A DNA stretch of 64,000 bases from Nymphaea colorata (lineage: Eukaryota > Streptophyta > Magnoliopsida > Nymphaeales > Nymphaeaceae), in assembly GCF_008831285.2 (NCBI RefSeq), contig NC_045140.1, positions 2,149,528-2,213,527 on the forward strand, written 5' to 3'. Of the stretch, positions 37,505 to 48,665 are shown piece after piece. Within the stretch, counting starts at the first letter, position 1; each line of letters starts with the position of its first letter. The notes beneath the pieces were generated by a model, which searched no databases, was not told where the DNA came from, and was given only the letters and a program-made list of their open reading frames with translations. The translations under genes were made by a program, and so were the position numbers.

Positions 37505-37735
37505 AATTAGATGCTTGGGTGGTAGACCCATAAAGAATCTTCTTGTTTGTTGTATTTTTTCAAGATGAATGGTTGATCATATGAAATCCAAAGAAAATGA
37601 TCGAGCATTTTAATGATCTAGCAATAACTTTTTATCATTGGTTTTCTTTTAGCCATTTATCTTGCAAGAATCAACGGTCAAAATGGTTCCTTATAGGTCT
37701 TGCACTTTCCAATTTATTAAATATATATGCCGGCT
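37505..37735. mobile_element. Microsatellite-ended MITE, copy 3 (no long microsatellite)
   Basis: It begins GGTAGACCCATAAAGAATC and ends CCTTATAGGTCTTGCACTTT, the same inverted termini as at 15752-16079 (ACCCATAA and TTATGGGTCTTAC). It abuts the foldback element. The 70-residue frame here is not a gene. Confidence 0.55.
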
Positions 37736-38089
37736 ACTTTGGTATCCAGATGGTTAATTTTTTTAGGATTTTGTGTCGTTACAAACCATCGCAAAAGATA
37801 TGTTTGTAACGGTCAGTTGCTTGCCAATGGTTTTTAGCCACATAAAATAAAAACCATTTGTTGGGTGCAAGAGCCGTCATTGGTGACTATCATAATCGTC
37901 AATTGTTCTTGTATAAAGGTTCCCAACAGGATCAATTGCTGAAAGAGAGAGACAGTTACCTGGTGCACCCTACACAGTTTAATTAATTTATTAAAAATAT
38001 CTTTCATAATCTTTTTATTTCTTTGTTTTGTCTTCACAATTTTTTTTTTCAATGTAAACTAAAAATATTTTAATCGTTAACTATAAAAA

Positions 38090-38095
38090 CACGTG
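38090..38095 (+). promoter_or_regulatory. G-box (CACGTG) upstream of UGT
   Basis: ACACGTGAC, a G-box/ABRE-type core bound by plant bZIP and bHLH factors, lies about 315 bp before the UGT start codon. It suggests, but does not show, ABA, light or jasmonate responsiveness. Confidence 0.35.
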
Positions 38096-38318
38096 ACCAA
38101 GTTCGTCAACTCAGATCGGGAATTTTGGCCGTTACGCTGTATTAATTTTATTTTATGTACATCGGAAAACTTTTCGTCATCTCCAACAGCCACCACTTGG
38201 ATCAGTCTCTTGTGGACAACGGAACATCAATATCAATGCATTGGTACTTACCCGCAATAAGTTTTTCGATTCAAAAATAAAAAAAATGTCTTCGAGGTTG
38301 AAAATGGTTTTTTACCTC

Positions 38319-38321
<3 letters not shown>

Positions 38322-38360
<39 letters not shown>
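38322..38360 (+). promoter_or_regulatory. (TA)n run in TATA-box position of the UGT
   Basis: Nearly 20 TA units end 46 bp before the ATG at 38407, with no other TATAAA in the preceding 70 bp. The run can serve as the TATA element, placing the transcription start just downstream of it and giving a very short 5' UTR. It also explains the spurious Ile/Tyr-repeat frames on the minus strand. Confidence 0.5.
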
Positions 38361-38362
<2 letters not shown>

Positions 38363-38406
38363 GAAGGACTGGGCAAAGGCTCTGTAACTCGGCCTCTGAA
38401 TAGTCC

Positions 38407-39807
38407 ATGGAAGGAGCCGCTGGTGAAGGAAAACCGATCACCAAGCCTTTGGTCCTGCTCCTGCCATACACCACTCAAGGCCATATCAACCCCTTGAACC
38501 AACTCGGGCAGCGGCTTGCCCTTCATGGCATCGAAGTCCGCCACCTGACCACGCCTTACCTGCTCAACTCCCTTCTTCCCACAGCCGACCGGCGCCTCTC
38601 GATCCCAACCGAGCTCATCTCCGATGGGTTCGACGAGTCCGGTTATGCCCAGTGCGGCGACGTTCAAACATACCTCGATCGGTTCAAGGACGTGGGCTCC
38701 CGCACCCTGGCCGAGCTCCTCGGCCGGCTAGCCAGCAACGGCCGACCGGCCAACTGGATCGTCTACGACGCATTTCTGCCGTGGGTTGCGGACGTAGCAA
38801 GGCGTTTCGGCGTTTCGACGGCATCATTCTTCTCGCAGCTGGGAGCTGTTAACGCCACTTACTACCTTCACTGTCACAGAAAGCTCAACATCCCGCCGCC
38901 GGGGTCTGAGCCTACCACTCCAGTACCAATTCCAGGGCTACCTTCTCTGAAATTTGAAGATCTGTCTTCCTTCCTCATAGCCCCGGAATCCATTCCGGCC
39001 TACTACGACCTGCTGTTGAATCAGTTCAGCAACACAGCAGATGTCATGCTTGTCAACTCCATCGAAGAGCTGGAACCCGACGTCCTGCACGCCATGGCCG
39101 AGTCCTTGCCTTTCAAGCCGGTTGGTCCCATGCTGCCGCTGGCACACCTCGACCCTCGAGCCTCAAAACAAAGGGCAAACGAAACGGACCTCCGGGAGGC
39201 TTCGCGAGCGGACGACCTGCTGGGGTGGCTGGATTCCAAGCCACCAAGGTCGGTGGTGTACGTGGCCTTCGGCAGCATAGCAACGTTGGAGGAGGCACAA
39301 GTGGTGGAGATTGAAGCAGCGCTGCGAGCTCTCGACAAGCCCTTCATTTGGGTTACGGGCGCAAAGGACTCTGTGGCCGGCCGGGAAGCAGCGGCGGGGG
39401 AGGTGGGGAGGATGGTGGGATGGTCCTCGCAGCCGGAGGTGCTGGCTCACGCTGCCGTCGGCTGTTTCGTGACGCACTGCGGGTGGAACTCGACGCTGGA
39501 GGGGCTGACGCTGGGGGTGCCGATGGTGTGCATGCCGTGGTGGTCGGACCAGCCGATGAATGCGATGTTTGTGGAGGAGGTTTGGGGGGTGGGGCTGAGG
39601 GCGAGGGCCGGCGAGGGAGGAACGGTCGGAAGGAAGGAGATAGAGAGGTGCGTCAGAGAGGTCATGGCGGACGGCGGTGAGAAGGGGCGGCGGATTTGGA
39701 GTCGAGTGCAGAAATGGAAGGAAGTGATAAGGACAGCAGCAGACAAGGGAGGTTCCAGTGACAGGAACTTGATTGGCTTCGTCGAAATGGTCCGGGACAA
39801 GCATTAA
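38407..39807 (+). CDS. UDP-glycosyltransferase, UGT74-like (family 1), intronless
   Basis: 466 residues, the usual length for plant family-1 UGTs. It transfers a sugar, probably glucose from UDP-glucose, to a small acceptor in the cytosol. The catalytic His26 lies in TTQGHINPL and its partner Asp121 in WIVYDAFLPW. The 44-residue PSPG box runs Trp339 to Gln382, with HCGWNSTLEG inside and a final DQ; a terminal Gln is typical of UDP-glucose users. The N-terminal PYTTQGHINPLNQLGQRL and the PWWSDQPMNAMFVEEVWGVG stretch resemble UGT74 members. Those act on salicylate, auxin precursors, thiohydroximates or terpenoids, and the acceptor cannot be read from sequence. ATG context TCCATGG is good. GC content is much higher than the flanks. 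It belongs to a former tandem pair, the other copy being the relic at 30.5 kb. Confidence 0.9.
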   Translation: MEGAAGEGKPITKPLVLLLPYTTQGHINPLNQLGQRLALHGIEVRHLTTPYLLNSLLPTADRRLSIPTELISDGFDESGYAQCGDVQTYLDRFKDVGSRTLAELLGRLASNGRPANWIVYDAFLPWVADVARRFGVSTASFFSQLGAVNATYYLHCHRKLNIPPPGSEPTTPVPIPGLPSLKFEDLSSFLIAPESIPAYYDLLLNQFSNTADVMLVNSIEELEPDVLHAMAESLPFKPVGPMLPLAHLDPRASKQRANETDLREASRADDLLGWLDSKPPRSVVYVAFGSIATLEEAQVVEIEAALRALDKPFIWVTGAKDSVAGREAAAGEVGRMVGWSSQPEVLAHAAVGCFVTHCGWNSTLEGLTLGVPMVCMPWWSDQPMNAMFVEEVWGVGLRARAGEGGTVGRKEIERCVREVMADGGEKGRRIWSRVQKWKEVIRTAADKGGSSDRNLIGFVEMVRDKH

Positions 39808-41001
39808 ATAGGTCACTTTCGAGAACAACTTGGAACGGTGTACGTGTATGGAGCCGAAAAAAAGGAGTTAATGGAGGGGACGTTGATTGATGTCCTTGCT
39901 GAGGCCGGTTGAGAGAGTGTTTGATTGCAAATTTAAATACCATTCTGTGCTTGGAATTCACTTGAATCCATTCATGACACTCGATCATCTCTGTCAACAG
40001 TTTGATCCTTGAATCATGTATACGGTTGTTCCAAAGAATCCAGAAGTTTCTTCAATCGCTTGTCCCACCAACTCCTTTTCTCCTTTTTCTTTGTTAAAAG
40101 TTCGCAGCAATTAGGAGGCAATATTTGATTGTTTCGGAATTGAAATCTTCAAATATGACAGTGAATATGATGTGACATGATTTTGTCAATGTGGTGAAAC
40201 ATTTATATTAAAACCAATGGTTCATCAGACTCAGTTATTGAAGAACATTATTTTGCTCTTTTGTATGGACATTTTACTCTTTTGTGTGGAAAAAAGATCG
40301 GATTTAATATTGGAGGGAAGAGAGTTTAATATTAAATCAACTATTCAAATCTTGAAGACTGTCAAATGAATGCACCCTTGGTGTGGGAGACAGAATTCAC
40401 TAATATGTTGAAAGTACAGGCCAAAGCAAGTTTAGAAGCTTTGTATGGTACTGAATTATTTGCTTCGTGCTTCTTTAATGATTTTACTATGTCTACGATT
40501 TTTTTTTTTTGATGTGTGATTTTTTGGCAAAAAAATTTTGGCTCTACCCTTCAATTTCGCAGAACCAACCGGCACTGCAAAAAAAAAAAAAAAGACGTTT
40601 TTACTATCAGTAGAAAAACGTTAATAAATGAACAAAACAACGTTTTATCGCGAACGTTGGTGAAAGTTTTGCTGGCGTTATATATATAAGAAATGTTTTA
40701 ACATTAATTGCTTTTGGTTGTATAAACGTAAATGTGATTTTTTGTCACTTCGGAGTTTTATATCGGTATTTTAATTGTTTGGTTAGCAAGAAAGCAATTT
40801 AAATCAAGTTATACATCTGGTGAAACAGCAGATCGAGATTTCTCCGTGGCGGTCATCAATTTCACTCCCACTTGAGAAAACGCAAACACAGACATCTGTG
40901 GCAATAGCTAATATACGCGACTTCTTGTCATAAATATAATAAGCGAAAGAGAGAATTGTTGTGGGGGGATAGATTTTTGTTAGAAGTCCGTGCAACAAAG
41001 G

Positions 41002-41368
41002 TAGGGATGTCAATACATTTGATTTGGGTCGAACATCTGATTGAATCATTCCAAAAAAATCAGGTCTAAAAAAGATCTAGCATCCTGTTAAGAAATCAGA
41101 CCAGATTCAGGTTCAGATGTGCATAAATATCTCATTGGATTCAGATTAGATTTCATTCTAAATAAATATCTTATATCTAATGCTCTTACATTTTGAAAAC
41201 CATCTGGATTAAGAACTCATATTCAGATATAGATATAAAAATCATATTTGGATATAACTTTTTTCATTCGTATTATCAAATTGGATTCAAATACGAGAAT
41301 ATATATAAAAAAAAAAACGATACGGTTAAGAATATTTCAAATTCGATTATGATCTATTGACATCCCTA
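41002..41368 (+). mobile_element. hAT-like TAGGGATGTCAAT repeat, copy B
   Basis: Terminal inverted repeats TAGGGATGTCAATA and TATTGACATCCCTA. The flanks AACAAAGG and AACAAGAA agree in the first five bases, a plausible decayed 8-bp target duplication. The interior is degenerate CAGATTCAGGTTCAGAT words plus an ATATCTTATATCTAATGCTC block shared with other copies. Confidence 0.75.
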
Positions 41369-42187
41369 AACAAGAATCTATCAAAAGAAAAAAGGACAAA
41401 TAAAAGAACAAAAAGACATGGGAACTTAAGCTTACTCAAAAAGAAGACACCAGAGAGAGATCTAGAGAGCCCATACACTTCCAAACAGGGCTTATCTGCA
41501 CCTCCCAGCACATGCATGGGTGCAGGTCAATGACCAAAATGCCCTCAGCGCGTACAAGAAATATGAGCAGGAGCGAAGCTAGGATTGTTTTTCTTGGGAA
41601 AACATCAGCCCCTAATTTGCTTGGAAACTATTGTGATGTTTTTTCATGAAGTAGACCCATTTGTATATATACATATACACATATATACGTACATATATAT
41701 ATATATATATAAATGCAAGGTTAGCAAACATTAGTTTCTCTTACTTTCCGCATTCCAACTCCTCCTTCATACTTTGGTAGACAAAGCTTATCCCATTTTA
41801 TGAGACATTAAACTCTTCTAGCTTCGTTGTCGTCTCCCAAGAGGAACTTTGAGAACAAGCTTTCCACTCGTCTCACGAACTTATGTGCAAGGAGATTAAC
41901 CATTTGGTAACTTATTGTTTTCCATTTAGCATGGAAACTGATATGACTATTGTCATTACTCTTTGGTTCCATCTCGTATCAAAACCGAGGTGCTCAATTG
42001 CCTTCTCTAATTAATTATAAAGCTTTTCCCTGTCATCTGCTTCACTCAAATCACTTATAGTGCATACAGATTTGCTCATTAAGATACAACATTAAGATAC
42101 TGCTCATTCTTCTCATCACAATTCTATTTTCAAATGCATATACTTGCTTCTCTCAGTTACAATTAAAATTTACTTCTAACAAATATT

Positions 42188-42401
42188 CAGTCCGATTCCG
42201 ATACAGATTTAGATCAAATTTATTTTTAAATAAATATTTTATATTTAATGCTCTTACATTTTTAAAATTGGTAAAAATGAGGTTCAAAACTCAATTCGAA
42301 TACAGGTTCAGATTCGGATTCTGAATTTAGATATTTATTCTTATTCGAATTTGAATTTGAATCCAACTATGCAAATGTTCTAAAAACATTGGCATCTCTA
42401 T
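42188..42401 (+). mobile_element. hAT-like TAGGGATGTCAAT repeat, copy C (left end missing)
   Basis: Shares ATATTTTATATTTAATGCTC and the GGATTCTGAATTTAGATATT type interior with copy B, and ends ATTGGCATCTCTA. The left terminus is absent, so it is truncated. Confidence 0.6.
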
Positions 42402-42741
42402 CTAGTTCGTGTTAAAGTTTTAAAAAAAAAAAATTACTGAGTTCAACCCCTGCACGCTACTGACCTGCGTGCTCAGCTTGTCAATGAAGAGGGTCATCGG
42501 TCCAGTTGGTGGCAGCAGGCTGTAGAACAAGTACACCTTTGTTCAGAAAGAAAACGTGAGAGACAAAAGAGAAAAACGAGGGTGATGAATGAGTCAAAAA
42601 GTGATACTCATGAGATAAGAAAATAAAAAAGATTTTCTTGATCTTACCTTCCCTTGATTTTGCCGATCTTCCTTTCCCATGTATTTCAAAGTCCCATCCG
42701 TTTTTTTATTCCTTTTGTCCTGAGAAAGCGATGGCATTCCA

Positions 42742-43075
42742 GGCAAGAAGCAACACATCTTCCTGACGACTGTCCGAACATCAAAGCCAGGAGTCAGCCA
42801 AGAAATTCCCCACATTGCAAATGATCTGGGAACCGATCGATCTCCTTAAAGATAGGGAGAGAGAGTAACGTGTTCTATTGATCAGCTTGGTCGGTTGCCA
42901 CGAGTAAAAGAACAGTTGCCTTTTTGATGCGGGAACCAACGATACGTGTTGGTTTTTGCAACTGCTGACTATAACATGCCCACAGAGCAAGAGATCTAAA
43001 TGGAGTAAAGATCTGTCGCGTCTTTCGATTTGGAGATTGACAATATCTTTGCGACAATAATCACAAAAAACTTTG
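42742..43075. repeat. Dispersed repeat GGCAAGAAGCAACACAT, copy 2
   Basis: Paralogue of 35282-35650 within the segmental duplication. Related, shorter sequence lies at about 44960-45140 (CACGAGTAAAAGACAAGTGG against CACGAGTAAAAGAACAGTTG). No recognised protein. Confidence 0.7.
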
Positions 43076-45800
43076 TCGGGTTGAAGTTGCTTTCACTGGG
43101 CACTGGTGATGTGAGAAGGGAATGAGTCGAGAGAAGAGGCAGAAAAGAGGGAGGCGAAGTTCTAACGGGCTAATAATCTATCCTGTGATTTTCTTCACAC
43201 CCCTATGCGTGGGACGACGATCCCAGAGACAAGTCCATTCCTCCTTCCATCGGATGGGATTGTTTTCAAAAATTTGGATTGTTGTTTCAAAATAACAGTG
43301 TTTCTGGTCTATCAAACATGCCTTAAGGGATTGCATCACCTTATCATCTTCAAACACACATCTGCTAGCAGTAGCAAAGCTACCATGGGGCTGGTGTGGG
43401 CAGCTGCCCACCTCAGCTTGTGTAAACCTTTGTAAAATTTTTATTTTATCTCGTAGCTCTACATGCACTCAATCTATTGTAATAATAAGATACATTAATG
43501 TATCTCAATGAAAATTTTCTGACTCTACCAACTCTACCACTGTTTGTTAGCTTCTACCAGGGTGGAGACACATGGGGTTTCCGTGGGGCAATCTAGAACC
43601 TTAAATTCACAGGTTCAACCTGGTTGAACACGAGTTCAATTATATGGGGCACCTCCACTAGACCAGAGTTAGTTACTGCCTCAAGACCATGAAAATTTGT
43701 TAACTATATATTCAGTGCTTTATCAAAAAAAATTTGGCTCTGCCCTAGCTTCTACAGTGTATTCGTTGATGATCATAGTTCCATTCTTGGTATCTTGCAT
43801 TAGGGATTTCAGCTCTATTATTTTTCATCTTTAATAAGCAACGTAGCTCTATCTAAGTGCATTCTAAACCAAAGATAAAGATGAAAGGCCCACAACTTGG
43901 GCATGAATCGATTTGGTCAAAGATGCGAAGATCCAAGCAAAAATTGATCATACCTTTGCCAAACGAGAAATTCTGGATTGATTTCAAAAGTGTCTTCATG
44001 AATCACCATAAGGGTGAGAGGTTTGAATTGAGACTTCGATAAAAGATAATTATCTGCCGAGCTTAACTTAAAAGAAATCTAAGAATTTTTTGTTATAGGG
44101 GCTGAACTATAGATTCAAATAGGTGCCGAAACATAATTTTTTCAAATTTTTTATGTAGATTAAACAAAATCTTATAAAATTTATTAATAAAAGTCTGATT
44201 TTTTTTTTTAAAAAAAAAAATCGGAAGTAGGGCCCTGACTCCTGCCAGCATCACTGCCTCGGCCCCTGATTGCCCCCTCCGCATCTTTCTTAATGTAGTT
44301 ATCGTTTGCATCCAACCTCTTAACTGTTTTCATTTTATCGATATGGAGATCCAAGGTAATTTGAAATCAATAGAATCTCAGAACAGAAGAACTTAGGTCA
44401 GATCCGAGGCTCTGGTTATATATATTGAGGATCTCAAATCCTCCTCTTTTTACATGGCCGTGAGATCTAATGTTTGTTTACTTAATTTGTCCCACATAAA
44501 AGGAATTTCAAATCAGCACTGTATCTCATATCCAAACCTATCAAACAACCTGAGATTCATGTTTATCTCGTCACAGCTTGATCGTCTTTTTCATGATAAA
44601 CATTTTCTTAGATTACGGCAAGTTCTTTTCACAAGATTAATTTTCCATGCAAAGCTTGTGATTTGAAGCCCCCTTGTCTCTATTTGAAGTAAGGGAGAAC
44701 TCAAGGATGTCGAGTTCACTAATTTGTGAATGCAAAAGACAATTTATGAGTCATATCAACGATAGATAGTGAATGCAAAACAAAGTCCAAAAGTTTGAAA
44801 TGATTATGAGAACACAGAGTCATTCCAGAACATCTGGTACTGGATGTTCCCCTGTCCTCCGGCGTCTAAAAAGAAACAGCGCTCGATCGCATTCAGATTG
44901 TCAGCCACCGCCTTTATAACACTTCTTTTATTAGTGCAGAAGATCCTTCCCTTGATTTGATTTTTGGACGGAGCGTTGCTGAGAAAGGAGACGGAACATG
45001 CTCGACCACCGTGGTCGGTTTCCACGAGTAAAAGACAAGTGGTGCTTTTTTGATGTGTGAGGGACCAACAACACTTCTAAATATTGGCGTTTCCTGAGTT
45101 GGAAAAGAATATTGCGATCAGGACAAGAACAGCAGAATTTGGCAGTCACAGCCTTTTCTTATAAACGTTGGGTAAACCAGTTACCATGTTTTCCATGGTC
45201 TGGATTGTGAATCTCTTCTGCACCCTCGGCGGCCATAGGGGGAGGTTTACTGAACGATAGAGCAGAGAGTTTTGCCTGGATATAAGAAAATGGCTGAGGA
45301 CCCATTTTCTTATAGTGTATACCCTGAGAAATTTATGTACCAAATGATGCGACTGCTATATTTTAGGGAGGCAGAAACACAACATTAATATTTCATGAAT
45401 ATGTTCTAAATTGTGTTCCAGTGTTTCATAAACTTTTGTTTATCTTTGAAAAATTTTTCTTATTTTTTAGACAAAAAATACAGATTCATGCAATACTAAC
45501 AACCTGCCTCAGCATACCAAAAAGCTGTAAAAGAGAAAGAGAGTTAGAAGTAGGAAATGAAAGTGTGCATACTGAATGATAGGATCTCAATTTAAGGGCA
45601 GCTTGCCTCGTTGTGTGACAGGTAGAATCAAATGGGAACATTTTATGATCCCAAGTTTACATTCCAGCAGCCCTTTCAAGACAGAACTCCTAACCGCCGG
45701 CAACTCAGGGTTTGCCTGAAACAATGCGCGGTTGGCTGGCAGCTCCATTTTTGTCATTTGATGTCTCATCAACTTGGTCGGTAGCATGAGATCAGATGCA
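43076..45800. other. Gene-free repeat region
   Basis: Holds a GTGGGCAGCTGCCCAC repeat fragment (about 43380-43470), fragments with GCTCTGCCC words near 43735 and 44230 that look like ends of GGGGCGGAGC-type elements, the third relative of the GGCAAGAAGCAACACAT repeat (about 44960-45140), and a 13-bp perfect hairpin at 45281-45314. No supported gene. Confidence 0.55.
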
Positions 45801-46070
45801 CTTTTAACCATATTCATTTTTTCTAGATATTCAACTTTTAACCATATTCATTTTTTCTAGATATTCAACTTTTAACCATATTCATTTTTTCTAGATATTC
45901 ACATGTTTAGATTTGAGTTCCTATTCAAATACGAATAAAAAATAAATCATACCTGAATCTCATTTTTATATTCATATTCGAATCTAAATTTTAAACTCAA
46001 GTTTGTCAATTTTCAAAATATAAGAGAATTAGATATGGGATATTTGAGTAAAAATAAATCTGATATGCCG
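45801..46070 (-). mobile_element. hAT-like TAGGGATGTCAAT repeat, copy D (partial), with 3 x 34-bp array
   Basis: Three exact or near-exact 34-bp units (CTTTTAACCATATTCATTTT...) fill 45801-45902. After them come ATTCAAATACGAATAAAAAATAA, CCTGAATC and a TTTGTCAATTTTCAAAATA block that also occurs in copy E. The element is in reverse orientation, its terminus lost or replaced by the triplicated segment. Confidence 0.65.
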
Positions 46071-46569
46071 TCCAATTTACATGTTGAGCAACCTGGATAT
46101 TCACATGTTGTATGATCAAACATGAGACACTGAATGCTAGCGATATGCCGTCCAACAATGTATTATTGGGTGGGAGGGGAAAAGATGTACTCGTTTGTGT
46201 ACCATGATATATGCTTCCCATCCCCTCCCCTTTCTGAGTTTTTTGAAAGTAAAATTTTACTTTTAGTTCTTTCCAAAAGTTATAATTCAGCCAATATACA
46301 GAATTTTAAAAGTATATAGTGGCTCCCCTTAAGAAGGATCATTGCTCCGCCAGTGGAGGCATTAATGAAAACTATGACAAAATTAAGTAATCTTGCATCC
46401 ATTCAACTTTCTAATTTTGATTTTATGCTTGTTTACCCTTCGGGCTGCCTCAAATCCAAGAACGGTTTGTTTAAATAGTATATTTCAGTCATCCTGGATT
46501 TAAGATCCCCTGGGATTTACAAAGTCTGGCCAGCAGATTTGTTCATTCATGCCAATAATGACTGTGTGC

Positions 46570-46800
46570 CTTTTGAGTAGCATTCAGCTGGCATCTAGCC
46601 GGGCCGGACGGATTCAAAGTTGGGCTAGAACCGGCTTTTCACAAATGGGGTTAGGCATCTGGCCGGTTCGGCCCGATTCAAAGTTGGGCTAGAACCGGCT
46701 TTTCACAAGCCGGGTTAAGCATATGGCCGGGCCGGCCCGATTCAAAGTTGGGCTAGAACCATCTTGGGCCCCATCTTGACAGCCTAGGCCTAGGCTCAAG
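46570..46800. repeat. Three tandem units of about 66 bp, GGGCCGGCCCGA-rich
   Basis: CCCGATTCAAAGTTGGGCTA (CGGATTCAAAG in the first unit) plus GAACCGGCTTTTCACAA recurs three times from about 46590, followed by AGCCTAGGCCTAGGCTCAAGCCC. Unit 2 of the larger duplication has a diverged counterpart at 48150-48375. This resembles the widespread plant GGCCCGGCCC-type repeat; non-coding. Confidence 0.75.
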
Positions 46801-47643
46801 CCCAACGATCATGGACTGAGTTTGGCTGATCTGATTTAATTTTAATAAAAAAATAAATATGTATTACATATAAGAAAAATATATATAATTATATTTAAAA
46901 AATAATAATAATTTTTTGGGTAGAGGCCACCGGACCCGATGTTGACCAAGTCCATTTTTATGGTCCGGACGGCCTTACCAAACCTATGCCCCCACTTTAC
47001 TCGCTGAACATAGATTATATGTGCTGATGTTAACACAAGTCCATTTTTACTGCTGGAGAAAACATGAAATTCCCTGCACCAATATTATTAATGAATAAAA
47101 TACTTTCAATAAAACTTTTTTGTTAAGACCAAATTAAAAATTGCAAAAAATAAAAAGATTATAAAAACAGTTTTTTTTTTGACAAATTACTAAAATGTTC
47201 CATCTGCTCTTTATGGATGGTGTATATGTGTTGTGTGGGCAATCGGCGCACTCAATTAGCTGGGTTGAAAGCAAAAATTTGATCGTACATTTTGGGGTTG
47301 TTTTGGTTAACTTTGTCTTTCATTTACAAAATATATGTAAGCTTTTTGACCTCCAATATGAACCCATAGATGAACAAAAGAGCTCGCCAAATAAGTACGG
47401 AAAGTGCTTTATTATCAATTGGCTAACCTTTTCTTTCAATATTTTAATTTGCTTTCTTATCAAAAAGTTTTTCGCAGTTCAACATGATGAACAAATTGAC
47501 TCAGCTTCGTAATTCTAATTTTGTGGTTGTTTAAGCTTTGGGCTACACCAAATCCATGTTTTTAAGAGGAGCTATTTGTTTGAATAGTAGATTTCAATCA
47601 TCCTAGATTTAAGATCCCAAAGATCTGATAGGTGAGGTACCAA

Positions 47644-48052
47644 TAGGGATGTCAATGGATTGGATTCAGATCAGATATATCCTTAATCATATCCGTTTTT
47701 TCAGATATTCACATATTCAAAAGAATTCGAATTGTGATTCAAATTCGAATAAAGAAAAATCATATCCGAATCTGAATCTGAAATCCAATTTTACAATCTG
47801 AATCCGATCCAAATCTGATTTTTATATTTATATCCAAATCCAAATTTTTGAACCAGACTTTGCCAATTTTCAAAATTCAATAACATTAGATACAAGATAT
47901 TTGTCTAAAAATGAATCTGATGGGATGCCATTTATTAAATCTGAATTCAATCTAATTTTTTAGTCGGATATTAATTTTTTTTTTCCATATCTATTTTTTT
48001 TGGATCCAATCGATTGGATATCCAATACAAATAGGGTATATTGGCATCTCTA
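47644..48052 (-). mobile_element. hAT-like TAGGGATGTCAAT repeat, copy E
   Basis: Starts TAGGGATGTCAATGGATTGG and ends ATATTGGCATCTCTA. The interior is GAATCTGAATCTG-like words and a TTTGCCAATTTTCAAAATTC block, the reverse order of copy B. It interrupts unit 2 of the 1.1-kb tandem duplication, and unit 1 is free of it, so it inserted after the duplication. Confidence 0.75.
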
Positions 48053-48665
48053 TGTGCTAGGAGAAACAATCATAGCCTTAAAAACATCAGGTTTTACACT
48101 GATTTGTTTGTTGATGCCAATTGTTGTGTGAGCAGTAATTTAGCATTCAAAGTCAGGTCCGAGCTGGTCGGTTCCCCATCTCACTGTCTGGGCACAAGCC
48201 CAACCATCATGGGCTAAGCCCCGGTGGGCCAGTGCTACCAGACCTGTGTTCTTTTGGGGCCCAGCTTGGCGGATTCAATCACTTGTAAAATTTTCAAGCC
48301 ATGTCGGGCTCAACCCGACCTGGCTCAACGTCTACCTTGGCCCTGGCTCGAGCTGGCCCAGCCCATTTTTACGGCGCGGAAAGGAGCCCGGCCTTGTTCA
48401 CAATGCAAGCCATTCTATAGGTTGAAGCCGAAATTTGATCATGCATTATGGGGTTGTTTTGGCTAACCTTTGTCTTTTTATTGACGAAGATACATGATAT
48501 CATAAGCTGCTTTTTGACATCCAATATGAACAGATTGATGAACAAAAGGGCCCGCCAAGTAAGTACTGAAAGTGCTTTACTATCGATTGGCTAACCTGTT
48601 TCTTTCATTACTTTAATTTGTATTCTTCTGGAGAAACTTTTCTCAGTTCAACATGATGGACAAAT

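Larger units (their letters stand above)
39551..43075 (+). repeat. Segmental duplication, copy 2 (includes 3' end of intact UGT)
   Basis: Partner of 30507-35650. It is shorter because it lacks the two GAGATAAT elements. It carries its own insertions, including a TAGGGATGTCAAT element at 41002-41368 and a further truncated one at 42188-42401. Confidence 0.75.
46428..48665. repeat. Tandem duplication, two units of about 1.1 kb
   Basis: Unit 1 (46428-47510) and unit 2 (47528-48665) share, in order: CAAATCCA, TTTGTTT, AATCATCCTAGATTTAAGATCCC (CAGTCATCCTGGATTTAAGATCCC in unit 1), TGCCAAT, GGCC-rich repeats, AATTTGATC, TTTTGGGGTTGTTTTGG, TTTTTGAC, CCAATATGAAC, AAGTGCTTTA, GGCTAACC and CAGTTCAACATGATG. 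Unit 2 is interrupted by the mobile element at 47644-48052. Confidence 0.8.

Noticed and set aside
38248-38667. 139-codon minus-strand frame crossing the UGT promoter
   Set aside because: It is carried by the (TA)n run and antisense UGT sequence.
39163-39828. 221-codon minus-strand open frame opposite the UGT, and other long antisense frames
   Set aside because: They are shadows caused by the high GC and codon structure of the UGT coding strand; no known domain.
40575-40690. GGCACTGCAAAA(A)n followed by AACGTT words, like a CACTA-type end
   Set aside because: No matching opposite end or 3-bp target duplication was found.
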